A stretch of DNA of 64,000 bases from Hymenobacter artigasi (GTDB lineage: Bacteria; Bacteroidota; Bacteroidia; Cytophagales; Hymenobacteraceae), in the NCBI RefSeq assembly GCF_012275535.1, contig NZ_JAAVTK010000004.1:248001-312000 (forward strand). The letters run 5' to 3'. Shown here in pieces: positions 43,004 to 52,265 of this stretch; the first letter of the stretch is position 1, and every line of letters begins with the position of its first letter. The notes under the pieces were generated by a model. It saw only the letters and a program-made list of their open reading frames with translations, was not told where the DNA came from and made no database searches. A program made the translations under genes and the position numbers.

Positions 43004-44131
43004 TTACTTAACCCGCAGCTTCTTGCCGGGCTGCAACGTTTTCAATCCCGGGTTCAGCTTCTTCAGGGTACTGACGCGTACTCCGTACCGCTCCGCCACC
43101 TCCGACAGGGTATCGCCGGAGCGCACCTTGTGCGTGACCGTCTGGCGTGCCCGTGACGGGGAACCACTGCGGCTGCTACTACCGCTGCTGTGATGCCCCA
43201 AGGCACGGCTGTAGTAGTTGAACAGGGCCGCCGTAATCGTAAAATTGTCCTTCCGCAGCTTGTAGCCGGGAAAGTCATACATCAGCACCGGATTAATGGG
43301 GTTGCCCTGGTAGCGCACCTCAAAGTGCAGGTGCGAGCCCGTGCTACGCCCCGTGCTGCCGCCGTAGCCAATGAGCTGGCCGGCTTTCACGAAGGTGCCC
43401 ACCGTTACCAGCGCCTTGCTCAGATGCCCGTACACGGTTTCGAGGCCGTTGTAGTGGCGCACCAGAATGTAGTTGCCGTAGCCGCCGCCGTCCCAGGCCT
43501 GAATACGAACCACACCGTCGAACACCGTTTTCACCGAGTCACCGGTTTCCAGGTCCAGGTCCATGCCGTAGTGCCAGCGGTAGCCCCGGAAGGCAAAGCC
43601 CGAGGTAATGGGCGTAGACAAAAGCGGCATTTTAGCGTAGCGCTGGCGGTTGGGGTCGGTGAGGTGCAGCCTCAGCGAGTCGCGGTAGCTGCGGCCATCC
43701 ACGCGGTACGGGTTCACGCGGTGCGTGTCCCAGATGGAATAGTAGCCGGCCACCTTCACCCACGACGAATCAATGAGCACTTCCTCCGACATCTCCACGA
43801 TTTCCTGCCCGCCCTCGTTCAGCGTCGTGGTGTCTTCGCTCACAATGCTGAGCTTTTTAGCCGGGTTGAAATAAATGGATTTCGCGGCGTCCGAATTATC
43901 GTCGGGTATCTCCTCGGTTTCGATAACCGTAGTAGTATCCGGCCGCACATAGCGCATGCGGGGCGTTTTGATGCGGAAAAAGTCCGATTTGCCGGTTGTA
44001 CTGCCGGCTTTGGCCTTGGTGCGCGGAGCCTTACGCTTCTGCGCCTGGGCCGGACTCAGCCCCGCCAGCAGGCAGAGGAGTGCCAGCAGGAGCAGCGCCG
44101 GGCGCCAAAAAGTTGTTTTCAGGAAAGTCAA
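43004..44131 (-). CDS. M23-family endopeptidase with LysM domain
   Basis: 375 residues. A signal peptide (PALLLLALLCLLAGLSPAQAQ) is followed by a variable region. The lysostaphin-type peptidase spans about 170-290, with its Zn ligands in GYRWHYGMDLDL and GSHLHFEVRY. A C-terminal LysM domain (about 330-375: THKVRSGDTLSEVAERYGVRVSTLKKLNPG) binds peptidoglycan. Predicted to cut peptide cross-bridges during wall growth or division. The start looks like TTG at 44131, with no better start nearby. Confidence 0.92.
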   Translation of the reverse strand: MTFLKTTFWRPALLLLALLCLLAGLSPAQAQKRKAPRTKAKAGSTTGKSDFFRIKTPRMRYVRPDTTTVIETEEIPDDNSDAAKSIYFNPAKKLSIVSEDTTTLNEGGQEIVEMSEEVLIDSSWVKVAGYYSIWDTHRVNPYRVDGRSYRDSLRLHLTDPNRQRYAKMPLLSTPITSGFAFRGYRWHYGMDLDLETGDSVKTVFDGVVRIQAWDGGGYGNYILVRHYNGLETVYGHLSKALVTVGTFVKAGQLIGYGGSTGRSTGSHLHFEVRYQGNPINPVLMYDFPGYKLRKDNFTITAALFNYYSRALGHHSSGSSSRSGSPSRARQTVTHKVRSGDTLSEVAERYGVRVSTLKKLNPGLKTLQPGKKLRVK

Positions 44132-44159
44132 AAGCAGGTTTTTTTAACTGGAAGCCATT

Positions 44160-44264
44160 GAACGTCATGCAGAGCATAGCGAAGCATCTTTACCGCAATA
44201 GTAAACCCTTTCCATTGGATTACTATTGTGGTAAAGATGCTTCGCTACGCTCTGCATGACGTTC
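44160..44264. repeat. Long palindromic (REP/MITE-like) element, copy 1
   Basis: 45-bp arms (44160-44204 and 44220-44264) match at 43 of 45 positions around a 15-bp loop. It fills the gap between the M23 peptidase and trxB genes. Arms contain the core CATGCAGAGC-TAGCGAAGC. The same element, diverged, is at 53104-53208. Confidence 0.9.
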
Positions 44265-44275
44265 CAGACGCAAAT

Positions 44276-45211
44276 TTAGTGTATGCCCATGGCGGCCAGG
44301 TAGCGCTCGGCATCCAGTGCGGCCATGCAGCCGGTACCGGCGGCCGTCACGGCCTGGCGATAGGTGAAGTCCTGCACATCGCCGCAGGCAAAGATGCCAT
44401 CCACGTTGGTTTTGCTGGTGCCGGGAATGGTTTTCAGGTAGCCCTGCTCATCGTGGTGCAGGTAGGGCTGAAAAATGGTGGAATTCGGCTCGTGGCCAAT
44501 GGCTACGAAGAAGCCCGTGAGCGCAATTTCGCGGGTTTCGTGGGTCAGCACGTTTTTCACGCGCACCCCTTCTACCGCGTGCTCGCCCAGAATCTCATCC
44601 GTCACGGTATCGAACAGCACCTCAATCTTGGGGTTGTCGAGCACGCGCTGCTGCATGATTTTCGAGGCTTTCATCTCACTCTTACGCACTATCATGGTCA
44701 CCTTGCTGCACAGGTTGGCCAGGTAAGTGGCTTCTTCAGCGGCGGTATCACCCGCGCCCACAATGGCCACTTCCTGCCCGCGATAGAAGAACCCGTCGCA
44801 CACGGCGCAGGCCGAAACACCCGAGCCATTCAGCCGCGCTTCCGACGGGATGCCCAGCCACTTGGCCGAAGCGCCCGTGGCAATAATCACGGTATCTGCG
44901 GTCAACTCCAGGCTTTCATCAATCGTGATTTTGCGTGGCGTCACCGAGAAGTCTACCGCCGTAGCAATGCCATAGCGGATATCAGTTCCAAAGCGCGAAG
45001 CCTGCTTTTTCAGGTCCTCCATCATTTCCGGACCCATCACGCCATCGGCGTAGCCAGGAAAGTTCTCCACATCATTCGTGATGGTGAGTTGCCCCCCCGG
45101 CTGCAAACCCATATACATAACGGGGGCCATGTTGGCACGGGCGGCATAGATGGCGGCGGTGTAGCCGGCTGGGCCGGAGCCGATAATCAGGCATTTGATG
45201 TGTTCAGCCAT
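44276..45211 (-). CDS. trxB: Thioredoxin-disulfide reductase
   Basis: 311 residues, NADPH-dependent flavoenzyme. FAD-binding GSGPAGYTAAIYAARA near the start, active-site CAVC at 135-138, NADPH-binding GAGDTAAEEA near 153, and FACGDVQD near the end. It keeps thioredoxin reduced in the cytoplasm. ATG at 45211. Confidence 0.97.
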   Translation of the reverse strand: MAEHIKCLIIGSGPAGYTAAIYAARANMAPVMYMGLQPGGQLTITNDVENFPGYADGVMGPEMMEDLKKQASRFGTDIRYGIATAVDFSVTPRKITIDESLELTADTVIIATGASAKWLGIPSEARLNGSGVSACAVCDGFFYRGQEVAIVGAGDTAAEEATYLANLCSKVTMIVRKSEMKASKIMQQRVLDNPKIEVLFDTVTDEILGEHAVEGVRVKNVLTHETREIALTGFFVAIGHEPNSTIFQPYLHHDEQGYLKTIPGTSKTNVDGIFACGDVQDFTYRQAVTAAGTGCMAALDAERYLAAMGIH

Positions 45212-45217
45212 TGCGTA

Positions 45218-45295
45218 GTGCGGTAAGCTTTAGCTTGCCGTCTGTGAAAGTGGTAGTCAAATAAAAGTCTCACGGCAAGCTAAAGCTTACCGCAC
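45218..45295. repeat. 23-bp perfect inverted repeat, second palindrome family
   Basis: Arms 45218-45240 and 45273-45295 are perfect, with a 32-bp loop. The core GGTAAGCTTTAGCTTGCCG differs from the element at 44160. It lies just upstream of trxB and downstream of the rpoD terminator. Confidence 0.85.
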
Positions 45296-45302
45296 AAGTT
45301 GT

Positions 45303-45333
45303 ACAAAAAACCCCAACCTTACAGCCGGGGTTT
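45303..45333 (-). terminator. Rho-independent terminator after rpoD
   Basis: 7-bp stem AAACCCC/GGGGTTT (45308-45314, 45327-45333) with a T-run on the minus strand; 25 bp after the rpoD stop. Confidence 0.85.
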
Positions 45334-45357
45334 CTCAACAACAAAACTAAGCAGAAG

Positions 45358-46221
45358 TTAGCCCAGATAAGGCTTCAGCGCCTTCGAGCGCGACGTGTGC
45401 CGCAAACGACGAATTGCCTTCTCCTTAATCTGACGCACCCGCTCGCGGGTCAGGTTAAACTTCTCGCCAATTTCTTCCAAGGTCAAAGCGGCTTCGCCAT
45501 TCAAACCGAAGTAGAGCGTAATCACGTCCGCCTCGCGCTTGGTGAGCGTGCTCAGGGCGCGCTGCACCTCCTTGCGGAGCGAGTCGTTCATCAGGGCCAT
45601 GTCCGGCGACTCCTCATCCTCGTTTTCGAGCACGTCGAGCAGACGGTTTTCCTCGCCCTGCACAAACGGAGCATCCACCGATACATGGCGGCCCGAAATT
45701 TTCAGGGTATCCACTACTTCCGAAGTAGTCAACTCCAGCACCTCAGCAATTTCTTCGGGCGAAGGCTCGCGCTCGAATTTCTGCTCCAACTCCGAGAAGG
45801 ACTTGCTGATTTTGTTCAACGAACCTACCCGGTTCAGGGGCAGACGCACGATGCGGCTCTGCTCGGCCAGGGCCTGCAGAATCGACTGGCGAATCCACCA
45901 AACGGCGTACGAAATGAATTTGAAGCCTCGGGTTTCGTCGAAGCGCTTGGCAGCTTTGATAAGGCCGAGGTTGCCCTCATTGATGAGGTCACCGAGGCTA
46001 AGGCCTTGGTTCTGATACTGTTTTGCAACCGATACCACGAAACGCAGGTTGGCTTTCGTCAATTTTTCCAGCGCCTGCTGGTCCCCGTCGCGGATGCGCT
46101 GCGCGAGCGTTACCTCCTCGTCGGGCGTGAGCAAATCAACCTTACCAATCTCCTGGAGATATTTATCCAGCGACTGGCTTTCGCGGTTGGTAATCTGCTT
46201 ACTAATTTTTAGCTGTCTCAT
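45358..46221 (-). CDS. rpoD: Primary RNA polymerase sigma factor (Bacteroidota type)
   Basis: 287 residues, the short primary sigma of Bacteroidota that lacks the long region 1.1 of E. coli RpoD. Region 1.2 is near the start ([19 protein letters not shown]), region 2 has the core-binding [18 protein letters not shown] and the melting [11 protein letters not shown], and region 3 follows. Region 4 has the helix-turn-helix [20 protein letters not shown]. This factor should read the TAnnTTTG promoters seen through the window. ATG at 46221. Confidence 0.97.
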   Translation of the reverse strand: MRQLKISKQITNRESQSLDKYLQEIGKVDLLTPDEEVTLAQRIRDGDQQALEKLTKANLRFVVSVAKQYQNQGLSLGDLINEGNLGLIKAAKRFDETRGFKFISYAVWWIRQSILQALAEQSRIVRLPLNRVGSLNKISKSFSELEQKFEREPSPEEIAEVLELTTSEVVDTLKISGRHVSVDAPFVQGEENRLLDVLENEDEESPDMALMNDSLRKEVQRALSTLTKREADVITLYFGLNGEAALTLEEIGEKFNLTRERVRQIKEKAIRRLRHTSRSKALKPYLG

Positions 46222-46343
46222 TGGGGACTAGGTAAGAACGATATCTGATGGGGTTATACGAAAGAAAAAGCCGTCCGGACAGTCCCCTAAGTCAGAGGTA
46301 GCCAACAGGCTCCCTCCAACATTAGTTCGGACTATCCGCCTGA

Positions 46344-48515
46344 CTACGCTTGAGCTTCGCCGTTGCTGGCACCGGCCGTTTCCGGCTTGGGCAGCAACAC
46401 CTTACGCGACAAGCGGTACTTGCCGGTTTTCTTATCGATTTCCACCAGTTTCACGTCAATATCCTGTCCCACTTCCAACAAGCCTTCCAGCGTCTGAATC
46501 CGCTCGTGCGTCACTTCCGAGATGTGCAGCAGGCCGTCTTTGCCGGGCATAATCTCCACGAAAGCGCCGTAGGGCTGAATGCTGCGCACTTTGCCCTTGT
46601 AAACCTCGCCCACTTCGGGCTGCGCCGCGATAGCGCGAATCCGGTCGATGGCGCCCTGCATGTCCTCTTGGTTGGAGGCGTAGATGCTTACGTGGCCCTT
46701 CTCATCCTTCTCCTCGATAATCACCGTGGCGTTGGTATCCTTCTGAATCTGCTGGATAACCTTGCCACCCGGCCCGATGATGGCACCAATAAACTCTTTG
46801 TCAATCAGCATCTTATGCGAGCGCGGCGTATGAGCCTTCAGCTCAGCGGCTGGCGCAGCAATGGTCTTGGCCATTTCGGCCAGGATGTGCAGGCGGCCGG
46901 CGCGGGCCTGGTGCAGCGCGGCGGTCAGAATCTCATTGCTCAGGCCCTGAATTTTGATGTCCATCTGGCAGGCGCAAATGCCTTTCTCCGTGCCGGTTAC
47001 TTTGAAGTCCATGTCGCCGAGGTGGTCCTCGTCGCCGAGGATGTCGCTCAACACCGCGTATTCGCCGGTTTCCTTGTCCTGCACGAGGCCCATGGCGATG
47101 CCCGACACGGCACCCGTGATTTTCACGCCCGCGTCCATCAGCGCCAACGAACCAGCACAAACGGTAGCCATCGAACTGGAGCCGTTCGACTCCAGGATGT
47201 CCGACACGATGCGGATGGTGTAGGGGTTCTCATCTTCGGGGGGCAGTACCTGCTTCAGCGAGCGCAGGGCCAGGTTGCCGTGGCCGATTTCGCGGCGGCC
47301 AGCGCCCCGGTTCGGCTTCACTTCGCCAGTCGAGAAACCGGGGAAGTTGTAGTGCAGCATGAATTTCGAGTAGCCCTTGGCCAGCGGCTGGTCGATGATT
47401 TGCTCATCGAGCTTGGTGCCGAGCGTGGCCGTGGTCAGGCTCTGGGTTTCGCCACGGGTGAAAATAGCCGAGCCGTGCGCGCCGGGCAGGTAGTTGATTT
47501 CCGACCAAATAGGACGGATTTCGGTGAGCTGGCGGCCGTCGAGACGCACCCGCTCTTTCACCATCATGTCCCGAATAGCCTTCTTCTCAGCCGAGCCATA
47601 GTAGCGGCTGAACATCTTCATGTTCAGCTCAGCATCCACGGACAGCAAGTGCTCCAGCACAGCTTTTTTCACCTTGCCAAAGCCTTCCTTGCGGCCGCCT
47701 TTGCTGGTGTTACCGCTGCGGGCCACGTCGTAAGCACCCTGGTACACGGCATCCAGAATGGTCTTTTTCAGCTCCTCGTTCTCCTCGTACTTGGGGTACT
47801 CACGAGTAGGCGAATCGGCAGTACGGCCCACGGCCTCGGCTAGGTCCTTCTGCAGCTGGCACTGGGCCTTGATGGCTTCGTGGCCGAAAGCAATGGCCGC
47901 CACCATCTCCTCTTCGCTCACTTCCTTCATGGCACCTTCCACCATGGCCACGGAGTCGGCGGTAGCACCTACCATGAGGTCCATGTCAGCGCGGGCCAGG
48001 TCGGAGGTTTTGGGGTTAATCTGGAACTGGCCGTCGATGCGCGCCACGCGCACTTCGGAAATCGGACCAGCAAACGGAATATCGGAAATCGACAGCGCAG
48101 CCGAGGCAGCCAGGGCGGCCAAAGCGTCGGGCTGAACTTCTTTATCGGCCGAGATGAGGGTAATCATCACCTGCACCTCGTAGTGGTAGTCTTTGGGGAA
48201 CATCGGCCGCAGGATGCGGTCGACGAGGCGGCACACCAGGATTTCGTAGTCGCTCAGGCGGCCTTCGCGGCGCTGGAACGAGCCGGGAATCTTGCCGGCC
48301 GAGCCGAATTTCTCCTGATAATCAACCGAAAGGGGCAGAAAGTCAACGCCATCGCGCTGGCTCGGGGCCGAAACCACCGTGGCGAGCAGCATGGTATCGC
48401 CGAGGCGAACCACGACGGCACCGTCGGCGAATTTGGCCAGCTTGCCGGTTTCGATGGAGATAACGCGGCCGTCGGGCAGCGCCAGGGTTTTGGTAATGGC
48501 GTGGGGATGGGACAT
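46344..48515 (-). CDS. pnp: Polynucleotide phosphorylase
   Basis: 723 residues from ATG 48515 ([16 protein letters not shown]). Two RNase PH-like domains (about 15-230 and 330-560, the second with [23 protein letters not shown]), a KH domain ([11 protein letters not shown]) and an S1 domain ([17 protein letters not shown]). Degrades RNA 3'-5' phosphorolytically. Downstream of rpsO, the classic order. The 20 codons upstream of the chosen start are not family-like. Confidence 0.96.
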   Translation of the reverse strand: MSHPHAITKTLALPDGRVISIETGKLAKFADGAVVVRLGDTMLLATVVSAPSQRDGVDFLPLSVDYQEKFGSAGKIPGSFQRREGRLSDYEILVCRLVDRILRPMFPKDYHYEVQVMITLISADKEVQPDALAALAASAALSISDIPFAGPISEVRVARIDGQFQINPKTSDLARADMDLMVGATADSVAMVEGAMKEVSEEEMVAAIAFGHEAIKAQCQLQKDLAEAVGRTADSPTREYPKYEENEELKKTILDAVYQGAYDVARSGNTSKGGRKEGFGKVKKAVLEHLLSVDAELNMKMFSRYYGSAEKKAIRDMMVKERVRLDGRQLTEIRPIWSEINYLPGAHGSAIFTRGETQSLTTATLGTKLDEQIIDQPLAKGYSKFMLHYNFPGFSTGEVKPNRGAGRREIGHGNLALRSLKQVLPPEDENPYTIRIVSDILESNGSSSMATVCAGSLALMDAGVKITGAVSGIAMGLVQDKETGEYAVLSDILGDEDHLGDMDFKVTGTEKGICACQMDIKIQGLSNEILTAALHQARAGRLHILAEMAKTIAAPAAELKAHTPRSHKMLIDKEFIGAIIGPGGKVIQQIQKDTNATVIIEEKDEKGHVSIYASNQEDMQGAIDRIRAIAAQPEVGEVYKGKVRSIQPYGAFVEIMPGKDGLLHISEVTHERIQTLEGLLEVGQDIDVKLVEIDKKTGKYRLSRKVLLPKPETAGASNGEAQA

Positions 48516-48660
48516 CAGCGGGATTTGCTTGGAAAAGCGACAGCGGGCGAGCAGCCAAAAACGAGTACCGCGCACGGCCCTCGTTACTCAGGGTAGACAC
48601 AACAGTATGCCGATGGTAAAACAGCTTTTCGGGGTGGCCTCGGCACAAAACCAATCCGAA

Positions 48661-48703
48661 CAAAAAAAGAGTAGGGAACCTTCGTTGGAAGGCTCCCTAC
48701 TCT
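48661..48703 (-). terminator. Terminator between rpsO and pnp
   Basis: 10-bp perfect outer stem (48668-48677, 48694-48703) plus an inner 5-bp stem, followed by a T-run on the minus strand. Partial read-through into pnp is possible, as in other bacteria. Confidence 0.9.
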
Positions 48704-48715
48704 CAGATTCCGAAA

Positions 48716-48991
48716 TTACTTACGGATGCCCAGCTCCTTGATGATGGCGCGGTAGCGGTTGATTTCGCGGTGCTGCAGGTAATCCAGCATGCTGCGACGC
48801 TTACCTACCAGCTTCAGAAGGCCCAGGCGAGTGCTGTGGTCCTTCTTGTTCACCTTCAGGTGCTCGGTGAGGTGGGTGATGCGGTGGGTGAAAAGCGCAA
48901 TTTGCGACTCGGCCGAACCGGTGTCGGTTTTCACTTTCTGCAGGCTGTTCTTTTCGAAAATGGCCTGTTTTGCTTCAGTAGTCAGAATCAT
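48716..48991 (-). CDS. rpsO: Ribosomal protein S15
   Basis: 91 residues from ATG 48991 ([12 protein letters not shown]). Typical S15 features: [23 protein letters not shown] and [24 protein letters not shown]. Binds 16S rRNA early in 30S assembly. Normal length. Own promoter box at 49068 and terminator before pnp. Confidence 0.97.
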   Translation of the reverse strand: MILTTEAKQAIFEKNSLQKVKTDTGSAESQIALFTHRITHLTEHLKVNKKDHSTRLGLLKLVGKRRSMLDYLQHREINRYRAIIKELGIRK

Positions 48992-49067
48992 CAGTTGATA
49001 GGTGTTACCCCGTCTAAGATTTTGGGTTAAAATAAGGATTGTGATTACCCCGTACATCGGGGTGCCG

Positions 49068-49075
49068 CAAAGGTA
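49068..49075 (-). promoter_or_regulatory. Bacteroidota -7 promoter box of rpsO (TACCTTTG)
   Basis: Perfect TAnnTTTG match 77 bp upstream of the rpsO start. Confidence 0.6.
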
Positions 49076-49130
49076 CGGAATTTAATAACAGGATGAAAGC
49101 GAGCCGGCGGGATTTGTAATATAAGCTTGC

Positions 49131-50585
49131 TTATGCTACCAGCTCTTCCTCGGGCTCCGTGATTTTGCGCAGGGCCGGGATGCCCAGCCGCCGCGGCAAC
49201 CGCCGCCAGAAGTCCATCTCCAGCAGGCCGGAGTCGTTGTAAGCCTGATATAGGAAGAACAGGCCAGCCGGCAGCAGTACCAGGTTCGACATCCACATGC
49301 CCACTCCTACCGGCATCACGAACTCGCGCCCATACTTCTCGCCCATGATGCTGAGCACGTAATACACGATGAAAAAAAGAATGGAAATGAGAATGGGCAC
49401 GCCCAGGCCACCTTTCTTGATGATGGAGCCCAGCGGCGCCCCAATCAGAAACATCAGCAGCACGGCCACCGACTGCGAGTATTTCCGGTAAACCTCAATC
49501 CGGAACAGGGCTGAGTTACGGGCGTAGTCATTGAGCCGTTCGGAAGTCGAGTTGGCAAATGCCTGGAGGTTGCGGGCCCGGTTGGACGCCTGTTGGAGAA
49601 TAGACCCGGTAACCGGGGCCAGCTTCGTAGCAGGTACCTGGAGGTTTGCCACCTTCTGGTTGGCCCGCCGTCCGGTGGTATCGAAACGTGCGAAGGTGTA
49701 GTACGCATTCATCTGCCGGGGAAGCTGACGCTGCTCAGCATGCATTTTCTTCTGCACCGAATCGGTGGCGGAACGGAGCTGCGTAATGTTGAGCATCATT
49801 CGGTTTTCCTTGAACAGGTCTTCCTTGGTGCGACCCAGGCTGAACGAAGCCAGCGAAAAAGTAATGACGTTGTGGTCAAATCCCTGGCGCACGAAGCTGG
49901 CACCGGCCCGGTCGCGGGAATCGGGCTGCTCAATGTAGTTGTGGCCGTGAAATAGCTCCAGGTTCAAATAACCACCGTTGAGCGTGGTGAACATGCGGCC
50001 GGAATCGGCCAGCATCACCGTGGCATTGCCCGACTTCTGGGTGTGGTCGTAAATCATGACGCCGTGCAGCCGGTCGCCGTTTTCGCCGGTTTTCTTATCC
50101 ACTTTGATGGTGTAGCCGGGAATGCCGCTGTAAAATACCCCCTCGCGGATATCCAGGGCCAGCTTTTGCTGGCGCACGTCCCACAGCAGGCTGTAGGCTT
50201 TTAGATTGGCCTTGGGTACAATGGTTTCGTTGAACCAGAACGCGCCGATGGCCAGCCCCGTGGTGAGCAGCAGCACCGGCCGCAAAATGCGCGTGAGCGC
50301 AATACCCGACGCCTTGATGGCCGTGAGCTCGTGGTGCTCGCCGAGGTTGCCGTAGGTCATCAATGAGGACAGCAACACGGCCAGCGGCAGCGACACGGGC
50401 ACGATAAGCACGCTGAAATAGAAGAGCAGCTGCAACAGCACCCCCGTACCCAAATCCTTGCCGATGATATCGTCCAGATACTTGAGCAGGGTGTGCGTGA
50501 GCAGAATAAACTGCACCACCGCGAAGGTGAGCAGAAACGGGCCGGCAAAGGCCTTCAGAATAAGCTTATCGAGCTTTTTGAGCAT
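49131..50585 (-). CDS. LptF/LptG-family permease (YjgP/YjgQ)
   Basis: 484 residues from ATG 50585 (MLKKLDKLILKAFAGPFLLTF). Transmembrane helices cluster at the N-terminus (about 12-35, 55-80, 100-120) and C-terminus (about 385-475), with a large periplasmic beta domain between, the LptF/G layout. It is part of the ABC complex that extracts lipopolysaccharide from the inner membrane. Single-gene forms are common in Bacteroidota, and I cannot tell F from G. Confidence 0.92.
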   Translation of the reverse strand: MLKKLDKLILKAFAGPFLLTFAVVQFILLTHTLLKYLDDIIGKDLGTGVLLQLLFYFSVLIVPVSLPLAVLLSSLMTYGNLGEHHELTAIKASGIALTRILRPVLLLTTGLAIGAFWFNETIVPKANLKAYSLLWDVRQQKLALDIREGVFYSGIPGYTIKVDKKTGENGDRLHGVMIYDHTQKSGNATVMLADSGRMFTTLNGGYLNLELFHGHNYIEQPDSRDRAGASFVRQGFDHNVITFSLASFSLGRTKEDLFKENRMMLNITQLRSATDSVQKKMHAEQRQLPRQMNAYYTFARFDTTGRRANQKVANLQVPATKLAPVTGSILQQASNRARNLQAFANSTSERLNDYARNSALFRIEVYRKYSQSVAVLLMFLIGAPLGSIIKKGGLGVPILISILFFIVYYVLSIMGEKYGREFVMPVGVGMWMSNLVLLPAGLFFLYQAYNDSGLLEMDFWRRLPRRLGIPALRKITEPEEELVA

Positions 50586-50682
50586 GGTGAGCGACGCTTG
50601 AGGGCGCAAAAGGTGCGCCAGCGCAGAAACGAAAGTTCAGAGAAAAAAGTACCGCAGTACCATTGTGAAAGGATTGGGCCGC

Positions 50683-51096
50683 TTAGCCGCCCACCTGCTC
50701 CCGCAGCTTGGCCACAAGGCCTTCCCACATCTCATGCTGCTCGGCGGCATCGTGGCCGGCAGAGTAATCAACCACCCGCAGGTACACTTCGTCGGTCACC
50801 TGCGACGAATCAAGGGTAAACTCCAGGGAATTGGCATCGAGCACCGACTGGCGGTGGTCGTCGAGAAATACGAAGCGCACCGCCTTATTCAGGCGCTGAC
50901 CCGAGATTTCAGCGTAATGATTGTCATTATCCCAGATAAAATTGAGGCGCTGGCCCTCCACATAGCGCACATCGTCGCAGAACCACTGCGAAAGGCCCGA
51001 GGCAGTAGCCAGGTAGGGAAAAAGAATTTTGGGTGATGCGTTGATGGGAAATTCTACCAAAAAACGCGTTTTAGTTTGAGTATCAGGCAATGCCAT
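50683..51096 (-). CDS. START-like / SRPBCC-fold protein
   Basis: 137 residues from ATG 51096 (MALPDTQTKTRFLVEFPINASPKILFPYLATASGLSQWFCDDV). The opening strand, the LATASGLSQWF helix and the long C-terminal helix (AEQHEMWEGLVAKLREQV) fit the START/AHSA1-like fold, a hydrophobic-ligand pocket. I recall close relatives in Bacteroidota as uncharacterised. Diverges from tRNA-Met. Confidence 0.82.
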   Translation of the reverse strand: MALPDTQTKTRFLVEFPINASPKILFPYLATASGLSQWFCDDVRYVEGQRLNFIWDNDNHYAEISGQRLNKAVRFVFLDDHRQSVLDANSLEFTLDSSQVTDEVYLRVVDYSAGHDAAEQHEMWEGLVAKLREQVGG

Positions 51097-51184
51097 AGGA
51101 CTAGGACGAAGGAAGCTGAGCGCCGCAATGATAAAACGAGCGGAACACAGAAGAAATACAGTTTTATTTGGCCCAGCACCTTGC

Positions 51185-51212
51185 TTTGGGGCCTTTTGTA
51201 ACGTTACCTTTG
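51185..51212 (+). promoter_or_regulatory. tRNA-Met promoter (TTTG-N16-TACCTTTG)
   Basis: The -33 TTTG (51185-51188) and a perfect -7 TACCTTTG (51205-51212) are 16 bp apart, close to the usual spacing, with a start expected about 10 bp before the tRNA. Confidence 0.7.
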
Positions 51213-51228
51213 CACCCACAAAAAACCC

Positions 51229-51302
51229 GGCGGGGTAGCTCAGCTGGTTAGAGCACAGGATTCATAACCCTGAGGTCGGCGGTTCGAGCCCGCCTCCCGC
51301 TA
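51229..51302 (+). tRNA. tRNA-Met (anticodon CAT), elongator type
   Basis: 74 nt folding to a full cloverleaf: acceptor GGCGGGG with TCCCGCT (G-U at both ends), D arm GCTC/GAGC, anticodon CAT at 51263-51265, T arm GGCGG-TTCGAGC-CCGCC and discriminator A. No encoded CCA. The paired 1-72 position argues against initiator tRNA. tRNA-Ile2 with a modified CAT is not excluded but less likely. Confidence 0.9.
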
Positions 51303-51306
51303 CGTC

Positions 51307-51345
51307 GAAAACCGTTTCAGTCTAGTACTGGAGCGGTTTTTTTGT
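51307..51345 (+). terminator. Terminator after tRNA-Met
   Basis: Stem AAAACCG/CGGTTTT with an inner CAGT/ACTG stem and a following T7 run. Confidence 0.75.
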
Positions 51346-51424
51346 TTCCAGTACTTTTAGTCAGTGATTTGCCTAACCAGATACGGAGCGGAAACAACCC
51401 GACAAGCTGGACAGACCAACAAGG

Positions 51425-51468
51425 GGTAAAACAAGAAAACGCTGAACCCAAGGGCCAGCGTTTTCTTG
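51425..51468 (-). terminator. Rho-independent terminator after rplT
   Basis: 13-bp perfect stem (51432-51444, 51456-51468), 11-nt loop, T-rich tail on the minus strand; 22 bp after the rplT stop. Confidence 0.88.
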
Positions 51469-51489
51469 GTGGATAGCGCGCAGAGGCAG

Positions 51490-51834
51490 TTATTTTGCCT
51501 TCTCCACGATGCCTTTGAAGGCTTCGGGGTGGTTGAGGGCCAAATCAGCCAGCACTTTGCGGTTGAGCTCGATGCCAGCCTTTTTCAGGCCGCCCATCAG
51601 CTGCGAGTACGACAGACCGTGCTCACGAGCGCCGGCGTTGATACGCTGAATCCACAAAGCACGGAATTCGCGCTTCTTTACTTTACGGTCGCGGTAAGCG
51701 TAGAGAAGGCCTTTTTCAACGGCGTTCTTGGCTACGGTCCACACGTTTTTGCGACGGCCATAATAGCCTTTCGCCAAACGCATAATTTTCTTACGGCGGT
51801 GGCGCGAGGCCACGTGGTTGACACTTCTTGGCAT
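51490..51834 (-). CDS. rplT: Ribosomal protein L20
   Basis: 114 residues, very basic, [28 protein letters not shown] start and [22 protein letters not shown] end. Binds 23S rRNA early in 50S assembly, and in other bacteria represses its own operon. Last gene of infC-rpmI-rplT. Confidence 0.97.
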   Translation of the reverse strand: MPRSVNHVASRHRRKKIMRLAKGYYGRRKNVWTVAKNAVEKGLLYAYRDRKVKKREFRALWIQRINAGAREHGLSYSQLMGGLKKAGIELNRKVLADLALNHPEAFKGIVEKAK

Positions 51835-51900
51835 AACCTAGAGAGTTTTTGGCAGCCGGCGACGGGTGAGGTCTTAAGGCCGGAAGCCTGGTGGAGAAAA

Positions 51901-51989
51901 AATTATAAATTATAAATTGCGAATTATAAATTAAGACTGAGCAAAACTAGGCCGCTCACTTATAATTTATAATTCTGAATTTATAATTA
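51901..51989. repeat. AT-rich inverted-repeat element, copy 2
   Basis: Imperfect arms (51901-51932 and about 51959-51989) rich in AATTATAAATT. The right arm covers the rpmI stop codon. The left arm shares 20 of 21 bases with the element between exbB and exbD. Confidence 0.75.
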
Positions 51990-52181
51990 AATATTCAGCA
52001 TCTGGCGCACGCGGTTCATGTCGGCGCTGCTCACGAGGCCGGTGTGGGTCAGGCCGCGCTTCTGCTTGGTCGTCTTCTTCGTGAGGATGTGCGATTTGAA
52101 GGCGTGCTTCCGCTTCACCTTGCCCGTTCCGGTGAGCGCAAAGCGCTTCTTGGCACCGGATTTCGTCTTTACTTTCGGCAT
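51987..52181 (-). CDS. rpmI: Ribosomal protein L35
   Basis: 64 residues, [33 protein letters not shown] opening characteristic of L35. Between infC and rplT, the classic order. The stop codon lies inside the repeat element's right arm. Confidence 0.97.
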   Translation of the reverse strand: MPKVKTKSGAKKRFALTGTGKVKRKHAFKSHILTKKTTKQKRGLTHTGLVSSADMNRVRQMLNI

Positions 52182-52265
52182 TGTAGTAAGTGTTGGAGGG
52201 TTGGTTGTTGATTGTTGATTGCTGACTGACCAGTGGTCGGGAAGCCATCTTCAACCGGGTAAAAT

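Noticed and set aside
44160..45295. Possible CRISPR array or phage attachment site from the closely placed repeats
   Set aside because: The repeats are two different palindromes with no spacers, no cas genes and no integrase.
46350..47843. 497-codon open frame antisense to pnp
   Set aside because: Shadow of pnp; no domain visible.
51229..51302. tRNA-Met as an integration site
   Set aside because: No integrase, no 3' tRNA-end duplicate, and core ribosomal genes lie directly downstream.
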